Of a stretch of DNA of 64,000 bases, positions 1 to 8,728 are shown in pieces. Both the position numbers and the translations under genes were made by a program. The stretch covers positions 1,426,001 to 1,490,000 of the forward strand of contig NZ_CP092431.1 in assembly GCF_022385335.1 (NCBI RefSeq), given 5' to 3'. The notes beneath the pieces were generated by a model. It saw nothing but the letters and a program-made list of their open reading frames with translations, searched no databases and had not been told where the DNA came from. This DNA is from Streptomyces deccanensis (lineage in GTDB: Bacteria > Actinomycetota > Actinomycetes > Streptomycetales > Streptomycetaceae). Within the stretch, counting starts at the first letter, position 1, and every line of letters starts with the position of its first letter.

Positions 1-275
1 ACCACGAGGCGCACGGGCCTCGGCGGCCGGGTCCGCACCCGCCCCGCACGCCGGCTCAGAGTCGGCCGTGACGACCGGCGCCGGCCGAGTGCGGCGGCCG
101 CCGTCGCCCTGCCGTTGCGCGGTGCCGAACGCGAGTGGAAGGCTGGTGGTGGGCACTGATTCGGGGGACACCCGTGAACCGCCCGGTTCGCGGGGTTCGG
201 GCCGTCGCCCAGCGGTCCGCGCGCCCACCGTCGCCGAACGGTGGCACCGGGCCCGCCCCACCACTGGAGGTACCC
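1..275. other. Left edge, no gene recognised
   Basis: I see no convincing coding sequence in these bases on either strand. Open frames here have no ribosome binding site and no recognisable protein pattern. The last ten bases hold the ribosome binding site of the next gene. Confidence 0.5.
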
Positions 276-746
276 GTGGACAGAGCCGGCGGATGGGGAG
301 ACGACGTCTACCAGCCAGACGGATCCGAGATCCAGGACGACGCGGGGCTGCTGGACGCCGAGGACACCCTGGTCGCCGACGGTGTGGCCGACCCCCTCGA
401 CCGGGGCTGGTCCCCACCGGAGCGGCCATGGGCGGTGGAGCACACCGGTGTGACGGCGGCGGAGCGGCTGCGCGGCGAGACCCTCGAACAGCGGCTCGCC
501 GAGGAGCTCCCGGACATCGCCTACCCCGACGGGGACGGCATCGGCGACTCCCAGGACACCGACGGCGAGCCGCTGGACAACGAGGTGGGAGACCTTCGCT
601 CCGGCCGTCTGGTCGCCCCCGACGAGGGCACGCACGAGGACGAGGAGAGCGGGCTGATCGCCACCGACGTGGGGATCGACGGAGCGGCCGCCTCCGCCGA
701 GGAGGCCGCCATGCACATCGTGGACGAGGACACGCTGCCAAGCTGA
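276..746 (+). CDS. DUF5709 family protein
   Basis: A 156-residue, strongly acidic soluble protein with no signal peptide or membrane segment. The pattern DVYQPDGSEIQDDAGLLD near the N-terminus, a central ERPWAVEHTGVTAAE stretch and a C-terminal EEAAMHIVDED are typical of the DUF5709 family, which is widespread in actinobacteria and has no known function. I chose the GTG at 276 because GGAGG lies five bases upstream; an in-frame ATG at 135 would add 47 arginine-rich residues that look non-coding. The gene is convergent with the DUF457 gene and seems monocistronic. The family call is made from memory of its sequence pattern. Confidence 0.75.
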   Translation: MDRAGGWGDDVYQPDGSEIQDDAGLLDAEDTLVADGVADPLDRGWSPPERPWAVEHTGVTAAERLRGETLEQRLAEELPDIAYPDGDGIGDSQDTDGEPLDNEVGDLRSGRLVAPDEGTHEDEESGLIATDVGIDGAAASAEEAAMHIVDEDTLPS

Positions 747-814
747 CCCCGACGAGAGGTCCGCAGCCGGGCCTGGGCGGCCGGTACGTCGCGGGACGAG
801 CCCGCGCGGCCCGG

Positions 815-1609
815 TCAGATGACGTTCAGCGCCGCCGCCGCGCCCACTCCCCCGAGCACCATGAACACCGGCATCAGCACCCGCAGCTCGACCCAGCTGC
901 CGGCCCGGAACCGCATCACCTTCGGTGGCCCCACGGGGTACCAACGCTTGCGCCCGATCGGTATCGGCCACAGGATCGGGCACCCCGACACGGTCAGCGA
1001 GTCCCCGATGTCGTGCACCAGCGCGCCGAGCACGATCGGCAGCCCCAGCCACAGGTACTCCTGGCCCGGCTGGGTGAACAGCCAGTCCGCCCCGTTGCCC
1101 GGCTTGTCCAGGACACCCGCGAGGATCCAGGCACTGGTCGCCGCCAGCAGCCACACCAGTACATCGCTGCTGGAACCCCGGGCCGCCCGCCACAACAGGC
1201 CCTCGATGGCCAGGACCAAGTGCACGAAGAGAATGGCCAGCACCGCCCAGCGGCCCCCGGTGATCGCGGCGACGGAGGCACCGGCACCGAGCAACGCCGC
1301 CCACAGCCAGGTGTGCGTGAGCGTGCGGTGTCCCCCCGAGCGACGCGGGTCGCCCTGCTTCTTCGTCGCCTTGTAGACCGCGTACGACAGCTTGTCGACG
1401 ATCTCGCACACCCAGCGCGACAGCGGACCGAAGGAGCGGGAGATCGTGGCCGCCTTGTGGTCCAGGTCCGGGGCGAGTGCGGCGCCCGCGCAGATCAGCG
1501 CACCGACCAGGAGCACCGGCCAGGGCATCGTGTGCCCGGTGGCGGCCGCCGCGGCTCCCACGCCGAGCCAGGCCGCGGCTCCCGACAGTGAGTGTGCTGG
1601 TCCCATCAT
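815..1609 (-). CDS. Metal-dependent hydrolase, DUF457 / YdjM-like membrane protein
   Basis: A 264-residue membrane protein of the YdjM/DUF457 group. It shows APDLDHK, GHRTLTHTWLW and VHDIGDSLT, the Asp/His clusters expected to bind metal, set between several hydrophobic helices. Members are predicted inner-membrane hydrolases whose substrate is unknown. I placed the start at the first of two adjacent ATGs (1609); GGGACGGGG lies upstream. An in-frame ATG at 1627 has no clear ribosome binding site, and longer versions would overlap the divergent helicase gene. The start region and the helicase start at 1776 leave about 165 bases for two divergent promoters. Confidence 0.8.
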   Translation of the reverse strand: MMGPAHSLSGAAAWLGVGAAAAATGHTMPWPVLLVGALICAGAALAPDLDHKAATISRSFGPLSRWVCEIVDKLSYAVYKATKKQGDPRRSGGHRTLTHTWLWAALLGAGASVAAITGGRWAVLAILFVHLVLAIEGLLWRAARGSSSDVLVWLLAATSAWILAGVLDKPGNGADWLFTQPGQEYLWLGLPIVLGALVHDIGDSLTVSGCPILWPIPIGRKRWYPVGPPKVMRFRAGSWVELRVLMPVFMVLGGVGAAAALNVI

Positions 1610-1775
1610 GGCCGTGCCCCGTCCCATTCCGTTCGTGCCGCTGTCCAGGCGCCTTGTGCCGCTGTCCAGTTGTCCAGGTGCGCTGACGCTCCGTCGGCGC
1701 CACAGCGTAGCGTTCGCGATCTTCGGTCCGGCAGCCGATTCCCCCCTCGGGTGCCCGGGCAGGCAAGATGGGGGC

Positions 1776-4289
1776 GTGACCCTCATCGATCAGCTGCCGC
1801 GGACCGCCGACCCCGACGCCCTCTACGAAGCCTTCGAGTCGTGGGCCCAGGAACGCGGTCTCACCCTCTATCCGCACCAGGAGGAGGCGCTCATCGAGGT
1901 GGTCTCCGGCGCGAACGTGATCGTGTCGACGCCCACCGGCTCCGGCAAGAGCATGATCGCGGCGGGCGCACACTTCGCGGCGCTCGCCCGTGACGAGGTC
2001 ACCTTCTACACGGCCCCGATCAAGGCGCTCGTCTCGGAGAAGTTCTTCGAGCTGTGCAAGATCTTCGGCACCGAGAACGTCGGCATGCTCACCGGCGACG
2101 CCTCCGTGAACGCCGACGCCCCCGTCATCTGCTGCACCGCCGAGGTGCTGGCCTCCATCGCGCTGCGCGACGGCAAGCACGCCGACGTCGGCCAGGTCGT
2201 GATGGACGAGTTCCACTTCTACGCGGAGGCCGATCGGGGCTGGGCCTGGCAGATCCCGATCCTCGAGCTGCCGCAGGCCCAGTTCATCCTGATGTCGGCG
2301 ACGCTCGGCGACGTCTCGATGTTCGAGAAGGACCTCACGCGGCGAACCGGTCGCCCGACCGCCGTGGTCCGCTCGGCGACCCGCCCGGTGCCGCTCTCCT
2401 ACGAGTACGTCCTGACCCCGCTGACGGAGACGCTCACCGAACTGCTCGCCACGAAGCAGGCCCCGGTCTACATCGTGCACTTCACGCAGGCGCAGGCCGT
2501 GGAGCGGGCGCAGGCGCTGATGAGCATCAACATGTGCACGCGGGAGGAGAAGGACCGGATCGCCGAGCTGATCGGCAACTTCCGCTTCACCACCAAGTTC
2601 GGCCGTAATCTCTCCCGTTACGTGCGGCACGGCATCGGAGTCCACCACGCCGGCATGCTGCCCAAGTACCGACGCCTGGTGGAGAAGCTCGCCCAGGCCG
2701 GTCTGCTGAAGGTCATCTGCGGCACGGACACGCTCGGCGTCGGCGTCAACGTCCCCATCCGCACCGTGCTGTTCACCGCCCTCACCAAGTACGACGGCAA
2801 TCGGGTCCGCACTCTCCGGGCGCGTGAGTTCCACCAGATCGCGGGCCGCGCGGGGCGCGCCGGCTTCGACACGGCGGGCTTCGTGGTGGCACAGGCACCC
2901 GAGCACGTCATCGAGAACGAGAAGGCGCTCGCCAAGGCCGGCGACGACCCGAAGAAGCGTCGCAAGGTGGTCCGCAAGAAGGCTCCCGAGGGGTTCGTCG
3001 GCTGGACCGACAACACCTTCGAGAAGCTCATCGCCTCCGATCCGGAACCGCTCACCTCCCGCTTCCGTGTGACCCACACGATGCTGCTGTCGGTGATCGC
3101 CCGGCCGGGCAACGCCTTCGAGGCGATGCGCCATCTGCTGGAGGACAACCACGAACCCCGCAAGCAGCAGTTGCGGCACATCCGCCGCGCGATCGCGATC
3201 TACCGCTCGCTCCTCGACGGCGGCATCGTCGAGAAGCTCGACGAGCCGGACGCCGAGGGCCGTATCGTCCGGCTGACGGTCGATCTCCAGCAGGACTTCG
3301 CGCTCAACCAGCCGCTGTCCACCTTCGCGCTGGCCGCGTTCGAACTGCTCGACCCGGAGTCCCCGTCCTACGCCCTCGACATGGTGTCCGTCGTCGAGTC
3401 GACGCTGGACGATCCTCGGCAGATCCTCGCCGCCCAGCAGAACAAGGCGCGTGGTGAGGCCGTGGCCGCGATGAAGGCCGACGGCGTCGAGTACGAGGAG
3501 CGCATGGAGCGGCTGCAGGACGTCAGCTACCCCAAGCCTCTGGAGGAGCTGCTCTTCCACGCGTACAACACGTACCGCAAGAGCCACCCCTGGGTCGGCG
3601 ACCATCCGCTGTCGCCGAAGTCCGTGATCCGCGACATGTACGAACGGGCCATGTCCTTCACGGAGTTGGTGTCCCACTACGAGCTGGCCCGCACCGAGGG
3701 CATCGTGCTGCGGTACCTGGCCGGCGCCTACAAGGCCCTCGACCACACCGTCCCCGACGATCTGAAGTCGGATGATCTGGAGGATCTGATCGCCTGGCTC
3801 GGGGAGATGGTGCGCCAGGTCGACTCCAGTCTCCTTGACGAGTGGGAGCAGCTGGCCAATCCCGAGGAGATGACGGCCGAGGAGGCCCAGGAGCGGGCCG
3901 ACCAGGTCAAGCCGGTCACCTCCAACGCGCGCGCCTTCCGGGTGCTCGTCCGCAACGCCATGTTCCGCCGTGTCGAACTGGCCGCGCTGGACCAGGTGGG
4001 CGAGTTGGGCGAGATGGACGCCGAGTCCGGCTGGGACGCCGACCGGTGGGGTGAGGCGATGGACAAGTACTGGGACGAGTACGAAGAGCTCGGCACCGGT
4101 CCCGATGCCCGTGGCCCACGGCTGTTGATGATCGAGGAGGAGCCGCAGAACGGGCTGTGGCGCGTCCGGCAGACCTTCGCCGACCCGAACGGCGATCATG
4201 ACTGGGGCATCAGCGCGGAGGTCGACCTCGCGGCTTCCGACGCCGAGGGACGCGCCGTCGTCAAGGTGACCGACGTCGGTCAGCTGTGA
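1776..4289 (+). CDS. DEAD/DEAH box helicase (Ski2-like) with DUF3516
   Basis: An 837-residue superfamily 2 RNA helicase. Walker A STPTGSGKSM lies near residue 50, the DEAH-variant box reads DEFH (VVMDEFHFY), motif III is MSATL, and motif VI is HQIAGRAGRAG. The C-terminal half (about 480-837) matches DUF3516, found in actinobacterial relatives of Ski2/Mtr4 helicases. The likely role is ATP-driven RNA unwinding in the cytoplasm, perhaps in RNA turnover. The GTG at 1776 begins VTLIDQLPR and is the usual start for the family. The tesB-type gene follows after 19 bases, so the two are probably co-transcribed although their functions are not obviously linked. Confidence 0.9.
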   Translation: MTLIDQLPRTADPDALYEAFESWAQERGLTLYPHQEEALIEVVSGANVIVSTPTGSGKSMIAAGAHFAALARDEVTFYTAPIKALVSEKFFELCKIFGTENVGMLTGDASVNADAPVICCTAEVLASIALRDGKHADVGQVVMDEFHFYAEADRGWAWQIPILELPQAQFILMSATLGDVSMFEKDLTRRTGRPTAVVRSATRPVPLSYEYVLTPLTETLTELLATKQAPVYIVHFTQAQAVERAQALMSINMCTREEKDRIAELIGNFRFTTKFGRNLSRYVRHGIGVHHAGMLPKYRRLVEKLAQAGLLKVICGTDTLGVGVNVPIRTVLFTALTKYDGNRVRTLRAREFHQIAGRAGRAGFDTAGFVVAQAPEHVIENEKALAKAGDDPKKRRKVVRKKAPEGFVGWTDNTFEKLIASDPEPLTSRFRVTHTMLLSVIARPGNAFEAMRHLLEDNHEPRKQQLRHIRRAIAIYRSLLDGGIVEKLDEPDAEGRIVRLTVDLQQDFALNQPLSTFALAAFELLDPESPSYALDMVSVVESTLDDPRQILAAQQNKARGEAVAAMKADGVEYEERMERLQDVSYPKPLEELLFHAYNTYRKSHPWVGDHPLSPKSVIRDMYERAMSFTELVSHYELARTEGIVLRYLAGAYKALDHTVPDDLKSDDLEDLIAWLGEMVRQVDSSLLDEWEQLANPEEMTAEEAQERADQVKPVTSNARAFRVLVRNAMFRRVELAALDQVGELGEMDAESGWDADRWGEAMDKYWDEYEELGTGPDARGPRLLMIEEEPQNGLWRVRQTFADPNGDHDWGISAEVDLAASDAEGRAVVKVTDVGQL

Positions 4290-4308
4290 GCACAGGAGAG
4301 GCCAGCAC

Positions 4309-5184
4309 ATGACGACCAACCCCGCCGAGCGGCTCGTCGACCTGCTCGACCTGGAGCAGATCGAGGTCAACATCTTCCGCGGCCGCAGCCCGCAGGAGTC
4401 CCTGCAGCGGGTCTTCGGCGGGCAGGTCGCCGGCCAGGCGCTGGTCGCCGCCGGGCGCACCACCGAGGGAGACCGGCCGGTGCATTCGCTGCACGCGTAC
4501 TTCCTGCGCCCTGGCCGTCCCGGGGTGCCCATCGTGTACCAGGTCGAGCGGGTGCGGGACGGCCGGTCGTTCACGACGCGCCGGGTCACCGCCGTGCAGC
4601 AGGGCCGCACGATCTTCAATCTGACCGCCTCCTTTCACAAGCCTGAAGAGGGGAGCTTCGAGCACCAGCTGCCGCCGGCCCGCAAGGTTCCGGACCCGGA
4701 GTCACTGCCGACGGTGACGCAGGAGATCAGCGAGCATCTGGGCACGCTCCCCGAGCAGTTGGAGCGCATGGCCCGACGTCAGCCCTTCGACATCCGGTAT
4801 GTCGACCGGCTGCGCTGGACCGTCGAGGAGGTCGAGCACGCCGAGCCGCGCAGCGCGGTGTGGATGCGCGCCGTGGGTCCCCTCGGCGACGACCCGCTCG
4901 TGCACACGTGCGCGCTGACGTACGCCAGCGACATGACGCTCCTGGACGCGGTCCGTATCCCGGTGGAGCCGCTGTGGGGGCCCCGTGGCTTCGACATGGC
5001 GTCGCTGGACCACGCGATGTGGTTCCACCGGCCGTTCCGCGCGGACGAGTGGTTCCTGTACGACCAGGAGTCCCCGATCGCGGTCGGCGGCCGCGGGCTG
5101 GCCCGCGGCCGTATCTACGACCTGGAGGGGCGCCTGCTCGTGTCGGTCGTCCAGGAAGGGCTGTTCCGCAAACTCGGCGCATGA
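4309..5184 (+). CDS. tesB: Acyl-CoA thioesterase II
   Basis: A 291-residue TesB-type double-hotdog thioesterase that hydrolyses acyl-CoA to free fatty acid and CoA in the cytoplasm. Diagnostic stretches are FRGRSPQESLQRVFGGQVAGQ, SLHAYFLRPG, RRVTAVQQG and the C-terminal LDHAMWFHRPFR and YDQESP. The length matches the family. The ATG at 4309 is preceded by GGAGAGG. It lies 19 bases behind the helicase gene, and its end at 5184 converges on the next gene, about 65 bases away. Confidence 0.92.
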   Translation: MTTNPAERLVDLLDLEQIEVNIFRGRSPQESLQRVFGGQVAGQALVAAGRTTEGDRPVHSLHAYFLRPGRPGVPIVYQVERVRDGRSFTTRRVTAVQQGRTIFNLTASFHKPEEGSFEHQLPPARKVPDPESLPTVTQEISEHLGTLPEQLERMARRQPFDIRYVDRLRWTVEEVEHAEPRSAVWMRAVGPLGDDPLVHTCALTYASDMTLLDAVRIPVEPLWGPRGFDMASLDHAMWFHRPFRADEWFLYDQESPIAVGGRGLARGRIYDLEGRLLVSVVQEGLFRKLGA

Positions 5185-5251
5185 CCGCAGGCGGAGCGCG
5201 CCGGGCCGCACACACGACGCCGGGCCGGAAACACCCGCCTGACCGGCTCGC

Positions 5252-6295
5252 TCAGTGGTGTCCGCGCCGGAGCCAGCCCAGCAGACCGCGCCGCCCCTCG
5301 GGAGCGGTGCCGGCGCTGGGCTTGGGGTGCCCGGGACGGCGTAGGCCCCGGCGCGGCCGTGGTGCCGGTCGCGCCGTCTCGACGGGCGTCTCGTGCCACG
5401 CCCCCGACGGCGGCACCTTCCGGCGGGGCCTCGGGGCGAGGCAGTGTGCTCGGGCCTCGACCAGCGATTGCTGGAGGGCCGTTCGCAGCCATGCGATCTC
5501 GTCGGGGTCGTCGGCGGTCATGATCCGTGCGGTGATCTGTGCGGCTGGTGAGTCGGGCGGCCCGTGGTCGGCTCGCGGCGGCCGGTGGAAATGCAGGTGG
5601 GCGCGCTCGTAGGGGTCCCGGACGATCTCGGCGACCTGGAGGGGGTCGAGCAGGGAGGCCGGAGCGGCGGCGCGGCTCCAGGGGTCGTCGGCCTGGCGCA
5701 GCAGGAATCCGAGGTGGCGCCCTCGCCAGTTCCGGGGGCGCAGGTCCAGTCCCGCGTCCAGTCGGCGCCTGAGATCCTCCGGGATACGACCCGTCAGCCA
5801 GGGGACGTTCGACTCGTCGGCCGCGAACTGCCGTAGTTCGGCTGCCAGATAGATCCAGATCACTGCGCGGTAGCGGTTGAGATGAAATTTGACCGGCGTG
5901 AGCAGTCCCAGTCGGGCGAGACGCATGAACCGGGTGGGCGGCACGCCCAGGATCTCGGCGGCTGCCCTGGATCCCACGGCATCGACCCGTTCCCGCAGGG
6001 TCTGCGGGAAGCCCTTCTCGGCACGGATCCGGTCGATCTCCGCCCGTGTGATGCGACGGCCTCCGCCTCCGTCGTCGACGACCGTTCGTAGGCAGCCCAG
6101 GTGTACGGCGAGGTCGAGTTCGCCGCGCTTCAGGCCCAGTTCGCGGGCGGCTCGGCCCAGGGCCAGGGTGTCGCCGGCCGCCCCGGCGGGCGCCGGGGCA
6201 CCGCGTCGTGCGGTGAGCGTGGTGGGTTCGGTGCTCACGCTCGTCGGAGTGGTCGTGGTGCGGGTGACGGACTGCGTGACGGTGTCGCCGGACAT
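5252..6295 (-). CDS. Streptomyces conserved protein, DUF6397-like
   Basis: A 347-residue soluble protein. After a Thr-rich N-terminus there are two MerR/excisionase-like helix-turn-helix segments: ARELGLKRGELDLAVHLG near residue 55 and GSRAAAEILGVPPTRFMRLAR near 120. A middle segment carries YRAVIWIYLAAELRQFA and a C-terminal tail is basic (RRGLRRPGHPK, GLLGWLRRG). The pattern fits a Streptomyces-specific family that I believe is annotated DUF6397; function is unknown, and DNA binding is my inference from the helices. The ATG at 6295 is chosen because GGGGGAG lies upstream; the longer frame to 6370 would add 25 unlikely residues and cover a DnaA-box-like site. Confidence 0.7.
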   Translation of the reverse strand: MSGDTVTQSVTRTTTTPTSVSTEPTTLTARRGAPAPAGAAGDTLALGRAARELGLKRGELDLAVHLGCLRTVVDDGGGGRRITRAEIDRIRAEKGFPQTLRERVDAVGSRAAAEILGVPPTRFMRLARLGLLTPVKFHLNRYRAVIWIYLAAELRQFAADESNVPWLTGRIPEDLRRRLDAGLDLRPRNWRGRHLGFLLRQADDPWSRAAAPASLLDPLQVAEIVRDPYERAHLHFHRPPRADHGPPDSPAAQITARIMTADDPDEIAWLRTALQQSLVEARAHCLAPRPRRKVPPSGAWHETPVETARPAPRPRRGLRRPGHPKPSAGTAPEGRRGLLGWLRRGHH

Positions 6296-6388
6296 GGCGG
6301 TTCTCCCCCGTGTGGTGTGGTGCTCGCGCTGGTCTCGCGCTCGCCTCGGGAAAAACCGTAGCCCGTTCACGGAAAGTCGTGGCGGGCC

Positions 6389-6397
6389 TGTGGATAA
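6389..6397 (-). promoter_or_regulatory. DnaA-box-like nonamer
   Basis: The top strand reads TGTGGATAA, the reverse complement of the classical DnaA box TTATCCACA. It lies upstream of the DUF6397-like gene. A single box far from any replication origin gene is not an origin; it may be a promoter site or chance. Confidence 0.35.
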
Positions 6398-6425
6398 CTC
6401 TGCCCACAGAGGAGAGAATCGCAGG

Positions 6426-6839
6426 TCAGTGGTCCATTGCGGCCGAGCGTTCGGGGTGCCTGGCGTCCACCCGGAGATGTTCGCCGACGCGGTTGACCAA
6501 CAGCGTCATCTCGTAGGCGATCTGACCGATGTCCGCCTCCGCCGCGCTGAGGACGCACAGGCAACTGCCCGGCCCGGCGGCGGTGACGAAGAGCACCGCG
6601 TCGTCGAACTCGATCATCGTCTGCCGTACGTCACCGGCGCCGAAGTGGCGACCCGAGCCCTTGGCGAGGCTGTGCAGACCCGAGGAGACCGCGGCCAGGT
6701 GTTCGGAGTCCTCGCGCCGCAGGCCGGTGCTGGCCGCGGTGACCAGGCCGTCGGTGGACAGCACCAGGGCGTGCCGTATGGGTTCCACGCGCTCGGTCAG
6801 GTCGTCCAGCAGCCAACTGAGCCCCGCGTTCTGCGACAT
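6426..6839 (-). CDS. cvnB: Roadblock/LC7 protein, second CvnB of conservon 1
   Basis: A 137-residue roadblock/LC7 protein. It opens with LSWLLDDLTERV and carries IRHALVLSTDGL, EHLAAVSSGLHSLAKG, MIEFDDAVLFV and VNRVGEHLR, all standard for CvnB. Roadblock proteins act as scaffolds or GTPase-activating partners of small GTPases; here the partner should be the CvnD encoded just upstream. The ATG at 6839 is chosen because GGGGAG sits eight bases before it. It is the last gene of conservon 1, 225 bases downstream of cvnD, and a paralog of the cvnB at 8291-8728; the roadblock core is close to identical in motif order. A second roadblock gene at the end of the operon is unusual. Confidence 0.88.
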   Translation of the reverse strand: MSQNAGLSWLLDDLTERVEPIRHALVLSTDGLVTAASTGLRREDSEHLAAVSSGLHSLAKGSGRHFGAGDVRQTMIEFDDAVLFVTAAGPGSCLCVLSAAEADIGQIAYEMTLLVNRVGEHLRVDARHPERSAAMDH

Positions 6840-7063
6840 CGTTCGCACTCCCCGTTTCGTCGTTCCCCCGGACACGGAGGATCCGACGATTCAGCCTTCC
6901 CCACCGCTGCGGTGGGAGCAAGCAGGATCGGAACATGGCGGGGAAGATGACCGACAAGGCATGCCGGTCCTTCCGTGCGAACAGCGACAACGGGTGCTTC
7001 CCGACCCGAAACAGCGGTGTCAAGGGACAGGTTCCGGCCAGGGACAGGCGTGTTGCCGCCGGT

Positions 7064-7669
7064 TCAGCCCACGGAGTCGAGCAGCCGGGCGGTGTGCATC
7101 CGCCCCGCGTATTCGACGAGCCGTATCAGCACCTCCTTGCCGGAGTCGCGGTCCCGGGCGTCGCAGAGGACCACGGGGGTGCCCTGGTCGAGATCGAGGG
7201 CGCGTGAGACGTCCTGGGCGCCGTGGGCGCGGGCCTCCGAGAAGCAGTTGACGGCGACCACGAAGGGGATGTGCCGGTGCTCGAAGAAGTCCACGGCCGG
7301 GAAGCAGTCCTGCAGGCGCCTCGTGTCCGCGAGGACGACGGCGCCCAACGCCCCTTGCGCCAACTCGTCCCACAGGAACCAGAACCGGTCCTGGCCGGGT
7401 GTGCCGAACAGGTAGAGCGAGAGCCCCGACCTGATGGTGATACGGCCGAAGTCCATGGCGACGGTGGTGGTGACCTTCTGGTCCACGCCGTCGGTGTCGT
7501 CCACCGACTGGCCCACTTCGCTCAGGAGTTCCTCGGTGCGCAGCGGCTTGATCTCGCTGACCGCGCCGACCAGCGTGGTCTTGCCGACGCCGAATCCGCC
7601 GGCGACGAGGATCTTCAATGCCAGGGCGCCCGTGTCGCCGTCTGTCTCATCGGAGTGCTCGGAGACCAT
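7064..7669 (-). CDS. cvnD: CvnD-type GTPase of conservon 1
   Basis: A 201-residue Ras-like ATP/GTP-binding protein. The P-loop is GGFGVGKTT near residue 26, switch regions contain TTTVAMDFGRI, the G3 region is LFGTPGQDRF, and VAVNCF occupies the G4 position, as in other CvnD proteins. It is expected to switch state under the control of the CvnA kinase-like sensor and CvnB roadblock. The ATG at 7669 lies about 190 bases after the cvnC stop at 7857, a wider gap than normal for a conservon, so an extra promoter is possible. The second roadblock gene follows it. Confidence 0.92.
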   Translation of the reverse strand: MVSEHSDETDGDTGALALKILVAGGFGVGKTTLVGAVSEIKPLRTEELLSEVGQSVDDTDGVDQKVTTTVAMDFGRITIRSGLSLYLFGTPGQDRFWFLWDELAQGALGAVVLADTRRLQDCFPAVDFFEHRHIPFVVAVNCFSEARAHGAQDVSRALDLDQGTPVVLCDARDRDSGKEVLIRLVEYAGRMHTARLLDSVG

Positions 7670-7856
7670 CGATCACTTCTCTCGGGAGTGTCGGCCGTGG
7701 TGGACATCGGTACGGCCGTGAGGAGTCAGCATCTTGGCAACTGCCACTCGTCCGTGGGGCGTTGGACCGGTATTTCATGTCACCGACCGCTTGTGTCCGT
7801 TCGGTGCCGGGTTGGATGCGCAAGTCGGTACGGGCTGGAACCGTATGTGTGTTCAT

Positions 7857-8294
7857 CTACAGCGCCCTCAGCCCCTCGATCACCTCGCGCAGGATTCGCT
7901 CGTCCGGTAGTTGCGCGGGCGGCACGGGTCGGCTGACGGTGACGCGGCCCGACTCCAGGAGGTCCCCGAGCAGCACCCGTACGACGCCGACGGGCAGGTC
8001 GGCGCCCGCGGCGAGCTCTGCGACCGACTGGGTCTCGGTCCGGCACAGTTCGAGGAGCACGCGGTGCTCCGGACCGAGTGACGGGTCGTCGGCGGGTGCC
8101 CCGGTGTCGAGCGAGACCAGGGCGATCAGGTCGAAGCGGGTCCCGCCGGGGCCGGACCTGGTGCGGCCGCCCGTCATCGCATAGGGGCGGACGAGCGGCC
8201 CGGCCTCGTTGTCGTACCAACGGCTGCCGGGCGGCTCGTGCGCGGTGCCGGTGTCGCTGTCTTCGGTCATGAGCACGGCCCGTCCCCGGTTCAT
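7857..8294 (-). CDS. cvnC: CvnC, DUF742 protein of conservon 1
   Basis: A 145-residue DUF742 protein. WYDNEAGPLVRPYAMTGGR is the family's N-terminal signature, followed by a winged-helix-like part with SVAELAAGADLPVGVVRVLLGDL and a C-terminal ILREVIEGLRAL. The first ATG (8294) overlaps the cvnB stop as ATGA, which suggests translational coupling; an in-frame ATG eight codons in (8270) has a GGGGACGG element upstream and is an equally good start. DUF742 proteins may bind DNA or partner proteins; no activity is established. Confidence 0.88.
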   Translation of the reverse strand: MNRGRAVLMTEDSDTGTAHEPPGSRWYDNEAGPLVRPYAMTGGRTRSGPGGTRFDLIALVSLDTGAPADDPSLGPEHRVLLELCRTETQSVAELAAGADLPVGVVRVLLGDLLESGRVTVSRPVPPAQLPDERILREVIEGLRAL

Positions 8295-8728
8295 CCGGCC
8301 GTGGGCGGGCGCGCGCCGGCGCGGGTCGGGGTGCGGAGGTGCTCTCCGACGCGTTTCACCAGCCGTGCCATCTCGTACGCCACCAGTCCGATGTCGGCCG
8401 TGACGGAGGTGAGGAGAGCGAGACAGGAACCGTCTCCGGCGGCGGCCACGAAGAGAAAGCCGTCGTCCATCTCCACCATCGTCTGGCGTACGCCCCCGAT
8501 GCCGAAGTGGCGGCCCGTGCCCTTGGCGAGGCTGTGGAAGCCGGAGGCGACCGCGGCCAGGTGCTCGGCGTCCTCGCGCCTGAGGTCGCTGGAGGCGCCG
8601 ACCGCCAGGCCGTCGTTGGACAGGACCACGGCGTGCCGCACCTCGCGCACGCGCAGTACCAAGTCGTCCAGCAGCCAGTCGAGTTCACCGGAGCGTTCGG
8701 TGGCCCTGGTGCTCGGGTCCTGGATCAT
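8291..8728 (-). CDS. cvnB: CvnB, roadblock/LC7 protein of conservon 1
   Basis: A 145-residue roadblock/LC7 protein with ELDWLLDDLVLRV, VRHAVVLSNDGLAVGAS, EHLAAVASGFHSLAKG and VEMDDGFLFVAAAG. It should bridge the CvnA sensor and the CvnD GTPase at the membrane. Its ATG overlaps the cvnA stop as ATGA (8725-8728) and its own stop overlaps cvnC in the same way, so the A, B and C proteins are likely made in fixed proportion. A Pro/Ala-rich tail (TRAGARPPTAG) extends past the domain. Confidence 0.92.
   Translation of the reverse strand: MIQDPSTRATERSGELDWLLDDLVLRVREVRHAVVLSNDGLAVGASSDLRREDAEHLAAVASGFHSLAKGTGRHFGIGGVRQTMVEMDDGFLFVAAAGDGSCLALLTSVTADIGLVAYEMARLVKRVGEHLRTPTRAGARPPTAG

Noticed and set aside
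68..1591. Long rightward open frame over the DUF5709 and DUF457 genes
   Set aside because: Arginine-rich composition and codon phase show it is a shadow of genes in other frames.
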